64,000 bases of DNA from Haloarchaeobius sp. FL176. Lineage in GTDB: Archaea > Halobacteriota > Halobacteria > Halobacteriales > Natrialbaceae. How positions within the stretch are numbered: the stretch's first letter is position 1; each line of letters begins with the position of its first letter. Below, in pieces: positions 40,346 to 49,142 of the stretch. The position numbers and the translations under genes were made by a program. The stretch covers positions 1 through 64,000 of the forward strand of contig NZ_JANJYH010000009.1 of NCBI RefSeq assembly GCF_024609245.1, in the 5' to 3' direction. The notes under the pieces were generated by a model. That model ran no database searches, was not told the DNA's origin, and was given only the letters and a program-made list of their open reading frames with translations.

Positions 40346-41155
40346 ATGCCGAAGAACACGGCCGGTCCCGAGGAATTCGGCATTCTACAGAGCAAACGAA
40401 ACGCCACCCGGTACCAGATTCTGGTCCAGATCGCAGACCGACAGCCCGCGGTGAACCAGCAGGAGATCGCCGACGCTATCGGGATTACTGCCCAGGCTGT
40501 GAGCGACTACCTCCAGGACCTGGTCGAACACGGATACGTCAACAAGCGTGGGCGATACGAAGTGACCAAGGAAGGAGTCGACTGGCTGATCTCCCAGACC
40601 GACGAGTTGCGTCACTTCGTCGAACACGTCTCCGAAGACGTTATCGGACAGGTAGAGGTCGAGACTGCGATTGCGACGACGGAAATCCACGAAGGAGAGA
40701 CCGTTTCACTGACGATGCGGGGCGGTGTTCTACGGGCGATATCCGGTGGGACGAGAAGTGCAACTGGAGTTGCAGTCACGAACGCCGAGGCAGGGCAGGA
40801 CGTTGGAGTTACGAACTTCGACGGGGTCCTCGACTACAACTTGGGAGCGGTGACTATCGTCCCGGTCCCACAGGTTCAAGACGGTGGTAGTTCGGCGGTA
40901 GATTCGAACGAAATCGCCGAGATGGCCGAGGGCCACGATCTGATCGCGGTCGGTGGAGTCGAGGCTATCGCCGTCACGGAGACAGCAGGTCTCGAGCCCG
41001 ACATCCGGTTCGGAAGCACGCCCGCCGTTCGAGAAGCAGCTACGAAGGGACCCGACATACTGCTCCTCTCTTCGGCAGAGGTGCTCTCGACGTACACCGA
41101 CAAACTCCGGGAGCAGAACCTCAGCTACGAGGTCGTCGACGTGGCGGACACGTAG
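40346..41155 (+). CDS. Winged-helix regulator with C-terminal ligand domain
   Basis: A 269-residue predicted transcription regulator. Residues 12-85 form a winged helix (ATRYQILVQIADRQPAVNQQ, EIADAIGITAQAVSDYLQDL, EHGYVNKRGRYEVTKEG). Residues 90-269 form an alpha/beta domain, likely for ligand sensing (LGAVTIVPVPQVQDGG, LIAVGGVEAIAVTETAGLEP). It is divergent from the cbi operon across 147 bases holding ACAAT/ATTGT repeats, and I infer that it controls cobalamin genes and itself. The ligand is unknown; cobalt or a corrinoid is plausible. Confidence 0.75.
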   Translation: MPKNTAGPEEFGILQSKRNATRYQILVQIADRQPAVNQQEIADAIGITAQAVSDYLQDLVEHGYVNKRGRYEVTKEGVDWLISQTDELRHFVEHVSEDVIGQVEVETAIATTEIHEGETVSLTMRGGVLRAISGGTRSATGVAVTNAEAGQDVGVTNFDGVLDYNLGAVTIVPVPQVQDGGSSAVDSNEIAEMAEGHDLIAVGGVEAIAVTETAGLEPDIRFGSTPAVREAATKGPDILLLSSAEVLSTYTDKLREQNLSYEVVDVADT

Positions 41156-41272
41156 TGCCTCCAACTCCGATACGGAGGCTATCCGCGTCATCCCATTCGA
41201 GCGCCGACCGGGTATCACGGCTGCAGGAGGCGTCCAGAGCTGTCCGGTCCGAATCCATCGTTCGAAAGGCCG

Positions 41273-42655
41273 TCAGTCGGGGTTGCGCTCGTCGACGGGC
41301 GGGTCGCCGTCGACCGGGTCGTCGCCAGCGTGCTCGACGGTCACCCGTGCCTTCTGAATCCGCGTGTCCGCCACCTGTTCGGCCCGCAGAGTCACGTTCT
41401 CGTAGTCGAACTCCTCGCCCTGCTCGACGAGCCGGCCCGCGCGGTTGAAGATGAAGCCAGCGATGGTCTCGAACTCCTCGCCCTCGGGGAGGTCGATATC
41501 GAGTGCTTCGTTGACCTCGTCGATGTTTACCTCGCCGCGAACCAGCACCTCGGTGTCGTCGACGAACTCCATCGGGTGCTCCTCGTCGCCGACCAGTATC
41601 TCGCCGACGATCTCTTCGAGGACGTCCTCCATCGTGATGAGGCCCTGAGTGGCACCGAACTCGTCCATGACGATGACCATGTGCATCCGGTTCTCGCGCA
41701 TCTCGGTGAGCAGGTCGTCGACGCTCTTCGACTCGGGCACGTGGAGCGTCGGCCTGATCACGTCCGCTACCTCGAGTTCGGAGAACTCGTCGTGGCCCTC
41801 TAGCTCCCGGATGTCGAAGACGCCGGTCACGTTGTCAAGCGAATCATCGTAAGCGGGGAGGCGGGCGTGCCCCGACTCGATGCAGTGCTCGATAGCCTCG
41901 TCGACGGACGCGTGGACCGAGACGGCAGCCATGTCGAGGCGTGGGGTCATCACTTCCTTCGCACTGGCGTCGGTGAAGCGCAGGGTCCGCTGGAGCATCT
42001 GCCGTTCCTCCTCGTCGAGGACGCCCTCGCGCTCACCGGTCTTGATCATGTTTCGGATCTCGTCGCGGGAGACGTACGACGACTCTATCGAGGAGTTGCC
42101 GCCGGTGAGTCTGTTCACGACGTTAGTCAGATGGTAGAACAGGACGATCAGCGGCCACAGCACCTTCTCGACGACTTTCAGCCCCCGTGCGACGCGCCGG
42201 GCGTGCAGCTCCGTGTTCTCGACAGCGTAGGACTTGGGTGCGCTCTCGCCGAATATCAGCACCATCGAGGTGATCCCGAGCGAGGACACGATGACGGCCG
42301 TCCCCGCATCGAAGTAGAAGCCGACCAGCGTGGTCGAGACAGAGGACATCGTGATGTTGACCATGTTGTTCCCGACGAGGATGGTCACGAGCAGGCGGTG
42401 TGGGTCCTCTTTGAGGGATTTCACCGCGGCGGCTCCGCGTTTGCCCTCTTCGACCATCGCGTCGATCTGGTGGGTCGGCAGGGAGAACAGGGCGATCTCC
42501 GAGGAGGAGAAGAACCCCGAGCCTACGAGCAGCATCCCTATCAGGACGACACCGACGACGGTGATCTGTGTCTGTCCCAGTTCGATACCGAGGACGGGCA
42601 CGGTGTAGAGTGGGACCTCGACCCCAGAGACAGCTGTGAGCACTGGTGAACCCAT
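41273..42655 (-). CDS. CNNM/CorC-type transporter with DUF21, CBS pair and CorC_HlyC domains
   Basis: A 460-residue membrane protein. After an N-terminal segment, the DUF21 domain (about residues 25-200) has helices starting VVLIGMLLVGSGFFSSSEIA and the TILVGNNMVNITMSSVSTTL motif. Two CBS domains follow (MTPRLDMAAVSVHASVDEAI and the ENRMHMVIVMDEFGATQGLI region) and a C-terminal CorC_HlyC domain. Such proteins transport or regulate Mg2+ and possibly Co2+. Its place after the cobalamin region may be coincidental. Confidence 0.92.
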   Translation of the reverse strand: MGSPVLTAVSGVEVPLYTVPVLGIELGQTQITVVGVVLIGMLLVGSGFFSSSEIALFSLPTHQIDAMVEEGKRGAAAVKSLKEDPHRLLVTILVGNNMVNITMSSVSTTLVGFYFDAGTAVIVSSLGITSMVLIFGESAPKSYAVENTELHARRVARGLKVVEKVLWPLIVLFYHLTNVVNRLTGGNSSIESSYVSRDEIRNMIKTGEREGVLDEEERQMLQRTLRFTDASAKEVMTPRLDMAAVSVHASVDEAIEHCIESGHARLPAYDDSLDNVTGVFDIRELEGHDEFSELEVADVIRPTLHVPESKSVDDLLTEMRENRMHMVIVMDEFGATQGLITMEDVLEEIVGEILVGDEEHPMEFVDDTEVLVRGEVNIDEVNEALDIDLPEGEEFETIAGFIFNRAGRLVEQGEEFDYENVTLRAEQVADTRIQKARVTVEHAGDDPVDGDPPVDERNPD

Positions 42656-42728
42656 CGTACGGGAACGTTACCGGAACTGGGAATTAAACCCTGTGTGAGG
42701 GATTCAGGAACTCACTGGTGGACGGCGC

Positions 42729-43706
42729 TCACGCCCAGAGCTCGTACATGTCGTCGCGCACGCTGTCCCGGTACTGTCGGCCATTGCAGTGGACACCGAC
42801 GTCCGTTGCGTCGTCGGCAGCCGAGACCGACGCTACGACCGTCGCATCGATTCCCTCCGACTCGAGCGTCGAGACCACGCGCTCCGACTCCTCGGCGGGA
42901 ACGGTGGCGAGCATCGCGCCGGAGCCGAGGATTCGCAGCGGGTCGACGTCCATCGCGGCACAGAGGCGTCGGGTCTCGTCTCTGACGGGGACCGCCTCGC
43001 TGTCGAGTTCGATAGAGACGGACGAGGCACAGGCGACCTCGACGAGTCCGTTGAGCACGCCACCTTCGGTGGGGTCGTGCATCGCGGTCGCAATCGGAGC
43101 GAGCACGGCTGACTCGGGGAGCACGCTCACGTCGTCGAAGAAGGCCGCTGCGCTGTCGACAGTGGCCGACTCGACGCCAGCGTCGACGAGTGCGTCGCGG
43201 AAATCTGTCGCCAGGACCGCGCTCCCTTCGATACCGGCTCCCTTCGTGAGTAGCACTGCGTCCCCCGGATTCGCACCGGAGGTCGGCACGTAGCGGTCTG
43301 TCGGGCCCATACAGGTGAGCGAGAGGAGCGGCCTGTCGAGTGCGGCGAGTGTCTCGGTGTGGCCGCTGACGATGGTGATTCCGAGTCGACGAGCCTCCGC
43401 GTCGAGCTGCCCCGTCACGTCGTCGAGGAGGTCCTCGTCGTTGTCCGGCAGGAAGATGGTGCTCACCAGCCACTCGGGCATGCCACCACAGGCGGCCACG
43501 TCGTTGCTCGCGATGGCGACGCCGAGGGTCCCGATTCGTTCGGCGGCGAGCGAGATCGGGTCGGTGCTGACGACCAGTGTCGAGCCGTCGACTGCGACGG
43601 CGGCCGCGTCCTCGCCGTAGCCGGCACCGACGAGCAGGTCGTCGTTCGGTGCGCCCGTACGCGAGAAGATGTACCGCTCGAGGTCTGCGGGCGAGAGTTT
43701 GCTCAT
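42729..43706 (-). CDS. AIR synthase/HypE-related protein
   Basis: A 325-residue ATP-binding protein of the PurM/HypE/ThiL/SelD fold. Segments: YGEDAAAVAVDGSTLVVSTD (N-domain metal/ATP loop), IASNDVAACGGMPEWLVSTI and DPTEGGVLNGLVEVACASSV. The ATG at 43706 is chosen because the longer frame runs into the divergent promoter and aminotransferase start. It lacks the C-terminal PxCG-type tail of HypE, so no hydrogenase role is implied. The exact substrate is unknown. Confidence 0.85.
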   Translation of the reverse strand: MSKLSPADLERYIFSRTGAPNDDLLVGAGYGEDAAAVAVDGSTLVVSTDPISLAAERIGTLGVAIASNDVAACGGMPEWLVSTIFLPDNDEDLLDDVTGQLDAEARRLGITIVSGHTETLAALDRPLLSLTCMGPTDRYVPTSGANPGDAVLLTKGAGIEGSAVLATDFRDALVDAGVESATVDSAAAFFDDVSVLPESAVLAPIATAMHDPTEGGVLNGLVEVACASSVSIELDSEAVPVRDETRRLCAAMDVDPLRILGSGAMLATVPAEESERVVSTLESEGIDATVVASVSAADDATDVGVHCNGRQYRDSVRDDMYELWA

Positions 43707-43803
43707 GGGCACCTGTGGGTGTGGTGTCTCCTTGTGCTTTCTCGTCGCGACCGGCCTCTGTCGACCCCCCAGGGCTAAGCCTCGCGGCCCGCAACGTCGA
43801 CCC

Positions 43804-44856
43804 ATGCAGATGACACCCGGCCCGACGGCAGTGCCGCAGCGGGTCCGCGAGCGCATGAGCGAGCCGATGCCGAACCCGGACGTCGAGGAGTCCTTCTTCG
43901 ACCGCTACGACGATGTCTGCAGGAAGCTCCAGCGTGTCTACGGGACCGACGACGACGTCGTCGTGATGGGTGGCGAAGGCATCCTCGGCCTGGAGGCCGC
44001 AATCGCGTCCACCGTCGCCCCGGGCGACGAGGTGCTGTGCATCTCGAACGGGCTGTACGGCGACGGCTTCGCGGACTTCGTCGAGAGCTACGGCGGCGAG
44101 CCGACGGTGGTCGGAGCCGAGTACACGGAGCCACTGGACGTGTCCGGTGTCGAGGCGGCCCTCAAAGCGGGGGAGTACAAGCTCGCGACGATGGTCCACT
44201 GCGAGACGCCGACGGGGACGCTGAACGACATCGAGCCGGTGCTCGAACTGCTCGACGAGCACGGTGTACTGACCATCGTGGACGCGGTCTCCTCCCTCGG
44301 CGGGACGCCGGTTCCGGGCGAGTACATTGACATCAACCTCGGGGCGTCCCAGAAGGCGTTCAGCGCCCCACCGGGGCTGACGACCGCCGCGGTCAGCGAC
44401 AGGGCGTGGGAGGTGGCCACGGAGCGTGACCCGGACTCGCTCTACACGAACCTGCTCCCGTGGCGCGACACGAGCGAGCGGTTCCCGTACACCCATCTGG
44501 CCGCAAACGTCGCCGCGCTGGACGAGTCGCTCTCGCTGCTGCTCGACGAGGGGCTGGGGTCGGTGTACGAGAGACACGAGCGAGCAGCCACGCGCTGTCG
44601 CGAGCGGGGAGCGGAGCTGGGACTCGAACCGTATCCGCCGGCCGAGCGCAGCGCACCGACCGTCACCGCGTTCCACCTGCCCGGACGAGCCGAAGCACTG
44701 CAGGAGGAGCTCGCGTCCGAGCACGACGTCGTGCTCTCGCCGGGCCTCGGTGAGCTCGCCGACGACATCCTCCGGGTCGGACACATGGGCTACAACGCGG
44801 AGGTCGAGAAGGTCGACCGTGCGATGGACGCGCTGGCGACGGTCCTCGACTCGTAG
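43804..44856 (+). CDS. Class V aminotransferase (alanine-glyoxylate type)
   Basis: A 350-residue PLP enzyme. MTPGPTAVPQRVRERM is the family start, GGEGILGLEAAIAS binds PLP phosphate, VHCETPTGTLNDIEPV and VDAVSSLGGTPV carry the PLP aspartate, and LGASQKAFSAPPGLTT contains the Schiff-base Lys (SQK). It most resembles alanine- or serine-glyoxylate aminotransferases. The ATG at 43804 lies about 100 bases from the divergent AIR-synthase-like gene. It could provide glyoxylate/alanine interconversion. Confidence 0.9.
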   Translation: MQMTPGPTAVPQRVRERMSEPMPNPDVEESFFDRYDDVCRKLQRVYGTDDDVVVMGGEGILGLEAAIASTVAPGDEVLCISNGLYGDGFADFVESYGGEPTVVGAEYTEPLDVSGVEAALKAGEYKLATMVHCETPTGTLNDIEPVLELLDEHGVLTIVDAVSSLGGTPVPGEYIDINLGASQKAFSAPPGLTTAAVSDRAWEVATERDPDSLYTNLLPWRDTSERFPYTHLAANVAALDESLSLLLDEGLGSVYERHERAATRCRERGAELGLEPYPPAERSAPTVTAFHLPGRAEALQEELASEHDVVLSPGLGELADDILRVGHMGYNAEVEKVDRAMDALATVLDS

Positions 44857-44964
44857 GCTGGCCCGCGTCCAGGTGCTGTTCCTGTGTCGGTCGAATTTTA
44901 CGCCCGCCGACAGGTGTAGCCACGCGTAACTTATGCATCGGTACGCGTCTGTTATGCCGATATA

Positions 44965-44987
44965 GTATTGTATGATAATCCCAAAAC
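44965..44987 (+). promoter_or_regulatory. Sulfur-region element GTATTG-N11-CAAAAC
   Basis: GTATTG (44965-44970) and CAAAAC (44982-44987) are separated by eleven bases and lie 54 bases before the GTG of the 20-codon ORF that heads the TauE unit. One position differs from the perfect CAATAC partner of the tusA site. A TATA-like CCGTTATCT directly follows. Confidence 0.65.
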
Positions 44988-45018
44988 CGTTATCTACCCT
45001 CCTCGATTACGGACTACC

Positions 45019-45081
45019 GTGCAGAAATCCAATATCCACGCAAGACCGTTCGAATGGGTGAGTAGCGATGCTCGGTATTGA
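45019..45081 (+). CDS. Possible 20-residue leader ORF of the TauE operon
   Basis: A GTG at 45019 opens 20 codons (QKSNIHARPFEWVSSDARY after the start), and the stop overlaps the start of the next gene. Its start is 54 bases from the upstream regulatory element, the same spacing as real start codons in this regulon, which supports it as the first translated codon of a leaderless mRNA. The peptide has no known family. Confidence 0.4.
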   Translation: MQKSNIHARPFEWVSSDARY

Positions 45082-45277
45082 AACACTGAGCGGCAACACT
45101 CTCGCGGCAGCGCTCGTCGGTATCGTGCTCTTCGAGGCCCTCCTCCTGTACGTCGGCTACGGGGCGCTGGAGTCAGTGGTCGGGGCGTCAGTCCGTCGTG
45201 TCCTCGAGGGAGAGTGCAAGGTCGCCGAGGTCCTCCTTCGGCGTTGCTCGACGCCGGCCGGAGGTGCCGACCAATGA
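45068..45277 (+). CDS. Small one-helix membrane protein next to TauE
   Basis: A 69-residue protein with one membrane helix (residues 10-36, NTLAAALVGIVLFEALLLYV) and a basic C-terminus with two cysteines (LEGECKVAE and LLRRCSTP). Haloarchaeal proteins of this kind accompany sulfite/TauE exporters (I believe the DUF7512 group). Its stop overlaps the ATG of the TauE gene. It may be an assembly partner of the exporter. Confidence 0.7.
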   Translation: MLGIETLSGNTLAAALVGIVLFEALLLYVGYGALESVVGASVRRVLEGECKVAEVLLRRCSTPAGGADQ

Positions 45278-46314
45278 TGGAGCTGATGGGGGTCGGTGTG
45301 GACCTGCTGTTGCTGTTCACCGGCTTCGGCCTGCTCATCGGCATCTTGTTCGGTTTCTTCGGGATGGGTGGGTCGTTCCTCGTCACGCCCGCGCTGCTGG
45401 TGATGGGGTACGAGCCCAACGTAGCGGTCGGCTCCGGGCTGGCGTTCGTGTTCGGGACCTCCGTCATCGCGACGCTCAAACACCGTGACCTCGGCCAGGT
45501 CGACTACAAGCTCGGCGTCCTGATGATCGCCGGGACGACGGCCGGCATCGAGGTCGGCAAGCTCGGGCTCGAGTACCTGCAACACATCGGGCTCGCCGGC
45601 ACTGTCGTCAGCGTCGCGTACGTCCTCCTGCTCGGCGGCATCGGTGTGTTCGTCACGCGCGAGGCGCTGAAGGGAGGCGGTGGCGGTGGTGTCGACCACG
45701 ACGCCGAGGGCGAAATCGACGCGGAGGATATCCCCGATATTGCGAAGAAGATACAGTCCTACCGCGTGCCGCCGATGATGAAGCTCCGTGGCGATGTCAG
45801 GGTCTCGCTCTGGCTCATCCTCCTCGTCGCGTTCGCGACCGGGCTCCTCTCCGGGTTCCTCGGCGTGGGCGGTGGCTTCATCCGGATGCCCGCGCTGTTC
45901 TACCTGATCGGCGTCCCGGTCCCCGTCGCGGTCGGGACGGACCTGTTCGAGATCGTCTTCTCCGGCGGTCTGGGCAGCTTCCTCTACGCGCAGTCCGGCG
46001 CGGTGGACCTCAGCATCGTCGTCCCGCTGCTCGCGGGGAGCGCACTGGGGGCGCGTCTCGGTGCTGCCGCGACGAGCCTGGTCGAAGAGGACGACATCAA
46101 GGTGTACTTCGGGGTGATGCTGCTGCTCGGTGCGGTCGCGGTCGCCGTCCGCGAGATCGGTGGGGTCCTCGAGATGCCCATCCTCGACGCCGTCAGCCTC
46201 GTCATCATTCTCGGAGCCGCACTGCTCGTCAGTGGTGCAGTCACCTACAGTGCGATCAAAGAGCTGCGCCGCGACAAATCCGAGTCCACACCTGCGGCGT
46301 CGCTCAGCGACTGA
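45274..46314 (+). CDS. TauE/SafE-family sulfite or sulfonate exporter
   Basis: A 346-residue membrane protein with eight or more helices. Both TauE repeats are visible: GILFGFFGMGGSFLVTPALL (residues 22-41) and ATGLLSGFLGVGGGFIRMPA (about 190-210). The glycine-rich GMGGS and GVGGG loops are family hallmarks. Between the halves is a loop of about 55 residues (EALKGGGGGGVDHDAEGEID onward). It likely exports sulfite produced by the persulfide dioxygenase encoded next, from operon context. The ATGATG start overlaps the upstream stop. Confidence 0.9.
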   Translation: MMELMGVGVDLLLLFTGFGLLIGILFGFFGMGGSFLVTPALLVMGYEPNVAVGSGLAFVFGTSVIATLKHRDLGQVDYKLGVLMIAGTTAGIEVGKLGLEYLQHIGLAGTVVSVAYVLLLGGIGVFVTREALKGGGGGGVDHDAEGEIDAEDIPDIAKKIQSYRVPPMMKLRGDVRVSLWLILLVAFATGLLSGFLGVGGGFIRMPALFYLIGVPVPVAVGTDLFEIVFSGGLGSFLYAQSGAVDLSIVVPLLAGSALGARLGAAATSLVEEDDIKVYFGVMLLLGAVAVAVREIGGVLEMPILDAVSLVIILGAALLVSGAVTYSAIKELRRDKSESTPAASLSD

Positions 46315-46432
46315 CGACGGAACTGTATTGCTTTTCGTTTGCACTCCTGCTCTACTGCTACCTGTCCGTTAGAGCCATCTTGGGTTTCATTTGGGCCATC
46401 TTGGCGCGATAGGCCACACGTCTATATCCACT

Positions 46433-46455
46433 GTATTGCACAAAACTCACAAGAT
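46433..46455 (+). promoter_or_regulatory. Sulfur-region element GTATTG-N11-CAAGAT
   Basis: The element ends on the TATA-like GATATAAG (46453-46460) and lies 57 bases before the rhodanese-hydrolase start. GTATTG is exact and the partner matches CAATAC in four of six bases. Confidence 0.65.
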
Positions 46456-46489
46456 ATAAGGTGGCCCATCCCCAAACGGCGAGTGTAAC

Positions 46490-47683
46490 ATGGATGCAGA
46501 CGACTTCCCGACACCCGATGTCGAGGTCGACGAGATCGAGCCGGACGAACTGAAGCGGCAGATCGACGACGGCGAGGAGGTCACCATCCTCGACGCTCGG
46601 ATGAACGGTGACTTCGACGAGTGGCACATCGAGGGTGAGAACGTCGAGATCGCCAACGTCCCGTACTTCCACTTCCTCGAGGACGAGGTCGAGGACAGCA
46701 TCCTCGAACAGGTTCCCGAGGGGGAACCGCTCGTGGTACTCTGTGCGAAGGGCGGAGCCAGCGCGTACGTCGCGGGCAAGCTCGCGGAGAACGGCCGTGA
46801 CGTCGTCCACCTGGACGAAGGGATGAACGGCTGGGCACGCATCTACGAGCGCGTCGAGGTGGCGCGCTACGATGGTCCGGGGACGCTCTACCAGTACCAG
46901 CGTCCGTCGAGTGGCTGTCTGGGCTACCTGCTCGTCGCCGACGGCGAGGCCGCGGTTGTCGACCCACTCCGCGCGTTCACCGACCGCTACATCGAGGACG
47001 CGGGCGAACTCGCCGCCGAACTGACCTACGCCTTCGACACGCACATCCACGCCGACCACATCTCCGGCGTCCGCGAGCTGGACGCCGAGGGCGTCACCGG
47101 CGTCATCCCCGAGGCCGCGCGCCAGCGCAACGTCACCTACATCGACGAGCTCGTCCCCGCCGAGGACGGCGACGAGTTCGCCGTCGGCGACGCAACCGTC
47201 GAGACGGTGTACACGCCGGGCCACACCAGCGGCATGACCTCCTACCTTCTCGGGGGCAGCCTGCTCGCGACGGGCGACGGGCTGTTCGTCGAGAGCGTCG
47301 CCCGTCCCGACCTCGAGGAGGGTGACGAGGGTGCGCCCGACGCGGCGCGCCAGCTCTACGAGTCCCTCCAGACGAAGGTCCTCACGCTCGACGACGAGGT
47401 CCTCGTCGGCGGTGCCCACTTCAGTAGCGCCGCAGTACCCGCCGAGGACGGAACGTACACCGCTCCCATCGGCCAGCTCCGCGAGGAGATGGACGCACTC
47501 ACGATGGACGAGGAGGACTTCGTCGAGGTCGTGCTCGCGGACATGCCCCCGCGTCCCGCGAACTACGAGGACATCATCGCGACGAACCTCGGCCAGCAGA
47601 GCGCCGACGACGAGGAGGCCTTCGAGCTCGAACTCGGCCCGAACAACTGTGCGGCCAGTCAGGACGCCATGACCGGCGACTGA
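46490..47683 (+). CDS. Rhodanese-metallo-beta-lactamase fusion (persulfide dioxygenase-like)
   Basis: A 397-residue enzyme. The N-terminal rhodanese domain (about 15-122) has active-site Cys85 in LCAKGGASAYV. The C-terminal metallo-beta-lactamase domain (about 130-330) has the metal-binding HIHADH (185-190), TPGHTSGMTSYLL and TGDGLFVESV, as in ETHE1-type persulfide dioxygenases. It probably takes sulfur from thiosulfate or persulfide on the rhodanese Cys and oxidises it to sulfite. It is monocistronic with its own copy of the sulfur-region element, and TauE upstream could export the sulfite. Confidence 0.9.
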   Translation: MDADDFPTPDVEVDEIEPDELKRQIDDGEEVTILDARMNGDFDEWHIEGENVEIANVPYFHFLEDEVEDSILEQVPEGEPLVVLCAKGGASAYVAGKLAENGRDVVHLDEGMNGWARIYERVEVARYDGPGTLYQYQRPSSGCLGYLLVADGEAAVVDPLRAFTDRYIEDAGELAAELTYAFDTHIHADHISGVRELDAEGVTGVIPEAARQRNVTYIDELVPAEDGDEFAVGDATVETVYTPGHTSGMTSYLLGGSLLATGDGLFVESVARPDLEEGDEGAPDAARQLYESLQTKVLTLDDEVLVGGAHFSSAAVPAEDGTYTAPIGQLREEMDALTMDEEDFVEVVLADMPPRPANYEDIIATNLGQQSADDEEAFELELGPNNCAASQDAMTGD

Positions 47684-47790
47684 TCGGTTCTCCAGCAGCA
47701 CTGCCCATGGGTTTGCTGCGTTGTTCTTCCGCTTCGGCGTGAGGCAACACGGCGTTTTTCGAACAGTTCTAATCCGGGGTTAGGCCGAAT

Positions 47791-47817
47791 ACTATCTACA
47801 TAATTTTATATGATAGT
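47791..47817 (+). promoter_or_regulatory. Inverted repeat ACTATC-N15-GATAGT before HiPIP gene
   Basis: A perfect six-base repeat brackets an AT-rich core, ACATAATTTTATAT, that can serve as the TATA box. It starts 42 bases before the ATG at 47833. It differs from the GTATTG element, so this gene may answer to another regulator. Confidence 0.5.
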
Positions 47818-47832
47818 CACTGACGTACACGT

Positions 47833-48639
47833 ATGGAGGGAGATAGTTCGAAACCGGGTGGTGGCGGCGCCTACCACTACTGGAGTCGACGACACTATCT
47901 GGTCGCGACGGGGGGTATCGCAGCACTGAGTGGCTGCCTCGGCGGTGACGTCGACGAAGCGGATGACGCTGGAACGACCACTGGCGGTGCCACGTCGACC
48001 ACGATGGCCGACGGCGAGGAGGAACTCCCGGACGGCGTCTCGGAGGAGGAGTTCGAGAACGGGCCCGTCCCCGAAGCCTATCGAGCGGCCGTCTCTCTCG
48101 GCGGGGAGCAGCGGAACGCGGACGACCTGTTCGCCAAGGGCGACGTCCAGTTCTCCGAGTACGACGAGGCGCTGGAGAACGACGCCCACCAGCCGGGCCG
48201 GTGCTGTGCGAACTGCGGAGAGTTCATCGCCGACAGGAACGGTGACGCCTTCGGCGCGTGCTCGGCGGTGAACGGGTACATCGACGGCGCGGACTGGTGT
48301 AGCGTCTGGGAGGAACTGCCCGAACCCAGTGTCCCCGAGGGACTGACCGAGTCGGAGCTGCCTACCGCGCAGGTTCCAGCGGAATACCGGACGGCCAGCT
48401 CACAGGGCGGGGAGGAACGGGACCCCGACGACCTCGACACGCAGGAGGCGGTTCAGCTGACGGAGTCGGTCGAGGCCATCGCCGACGGGCTGGGACAGCC
48501 CGGTCAGTCCTGTGGCAGTTGTGCGGAGTTCATCCCGGACAAGAACGGAGATGGATGGGGAGCCTGCGCGAAGGTCGAGGGCTACGTCGCGGTCGAGGAC
48601 TGGTGCAGCATCTGGGAGCACGTCACCGAGGAGCGCTGA
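47833..48639 (+). CDS. Tat lipoprotein with two tandem HiPIP domains
   Basis: A 268-residue exported protein. SRRHYLVATGGIAALSGC is a Tat signal with lipobox Cys35. Two domains follow with identical cysteine spacing: C125-x2-C128-x14-C143-x12-C156 and C227-x2-C230-x14-C245-x12-C258, each with the aromatic-rich WCS(V/I)WE end. This is the CxxC-C-C pattern of high-potential iron-sulfur proteins, each holding one 4Fe-4S cluster. HiPIPs are normally single-domain periplasmic electron carriers. A two-cluster, membrane-anchored form on an archaeal surface is unusual. It likely carries electrons outside the membrane, perhaps from sulfur oxidation. Confidence 0.82.
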   Translation: MEGDSSKPGGGGAYHYWSRRHYLVATGGIAALSGCLGGDVDEADDAGTTTGGATSTTMADGEEELPDGVSEEEFENGPVPEAYRAAVSLGGEQRNADDLFAKGDVQFSEYDEALENDAHQPGRCCANCGEFIADRNGDAFGACSAVNGYIDGADWCSVWEELPEPSVPEGLTESELPTAQVPAEYRTASSQGGEERDPDDLDTQEAVQLTESVEAIADGLGQPGQSCGSCAEFIPDKNGDGWGACAKVEGYVAVEDWCSIWEHVTEER

Positions 48640-48877
48640 TCGTGGGGTCCGCGACGGCGGCACGCGCAGGACGTTGGAGTTCGCCCGTGCAGTGACGTCC
48701 TCGGAGACGCTGCCCAGGAGGAGTCGCCGCATCCGGCTTCGACCTCGCGAGCCAATGGAAACATTGCGTAGAAATGTGTCTAACGCGGACGAGTAACCGA
48801 GAGCGATGCCCACAGTATCTCTCCCAAGCGCCCTTGTCGGGACTTCGTGCCAATATCCCGACTCCACTTGCCATTCA

Positions 48878-48900
48878 GTATTGGATAAAAAGCACAAGAT
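48878..48900 (+). promoter_or_regulatory. Sulfur-region element GTATTG-N11-CAAGAT
   Basis: Same half-sites and spacing as the 46433 copy, 52 bases before the ATG of the 16-codon ORF at 48930. Confidence 0.6.
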
Positions 48901-48929
48901 TGATTGTCGGGTCGCGGGGAATCGTAGAC

Positions 48930-48980
48930 ATGAACGATCACGGTACTCCCGTGGACCCCGTGGAGGCGTGGTGGCGATGA
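48930..48980 (+). CDS. Possible 16-residue leader ORF
   Basis: ATG 48930 encodes MNDHGTPVDPVEAWWR, and its stop overlaps the ATG of the next small membrane protein (ATGA). Its start lies 52 bases after the beginning of the sulfur element, the same spacing as for proven-size genes of the set. It is therefore probably translated, perhaps for coupling. Confidence 0.4.
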   Translation: MNDHGTPVDPVEAWWR

Positions 48981-49141
48981 TTCAGGTGCTGGCTGGTGGT
49001 CCCCTGGCCTGGCTCGTCATCGGGGCCGTCGTCCAGGTGGCCCTCGTTGCGTTCGGTACGTACGTCGGCGTGCTGATGGCGCTTCAGGAGTTCACCGGTG
49101 CAGAGTCGTGGGACGACGCGGTCGACGGCGGGAACGAGTGA
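48977..49141 (+). CDS. Small one-helix membrane protein
   Basis: A 54-residue protein with one long hydrophobic helix (residues 8-36, PLAWLVIGAVVQVALVAFGT) and an acidic C-terminus. It resembles the small protein before TauE (45068) in size and layout but is not followed by a transporter; the next gene is convergent. It is part of the set with the GTATTG element. Confidence 0.6.
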   Translation: MIQVLAGGPLAWLVIGAVVQVALVAFGTYVGVLMALQEFTGAESWDDAVDGGNE

Positions 49142-49142
49142 G

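Noticed and set aside
42712-44784. 690-codon leftward open frame
   Set aside because: It lies across the class V aminotransferase and AIR-synthase-like genes on wrong frames, with Arg-rich composition unlike halophilic proteins.
46325-46347. Another GTATTG element after the TauE gene
   Set aside because: The second half-site (CACTCC) does not match, and the nearest start codon is over 160 bases away and already has its own copy.
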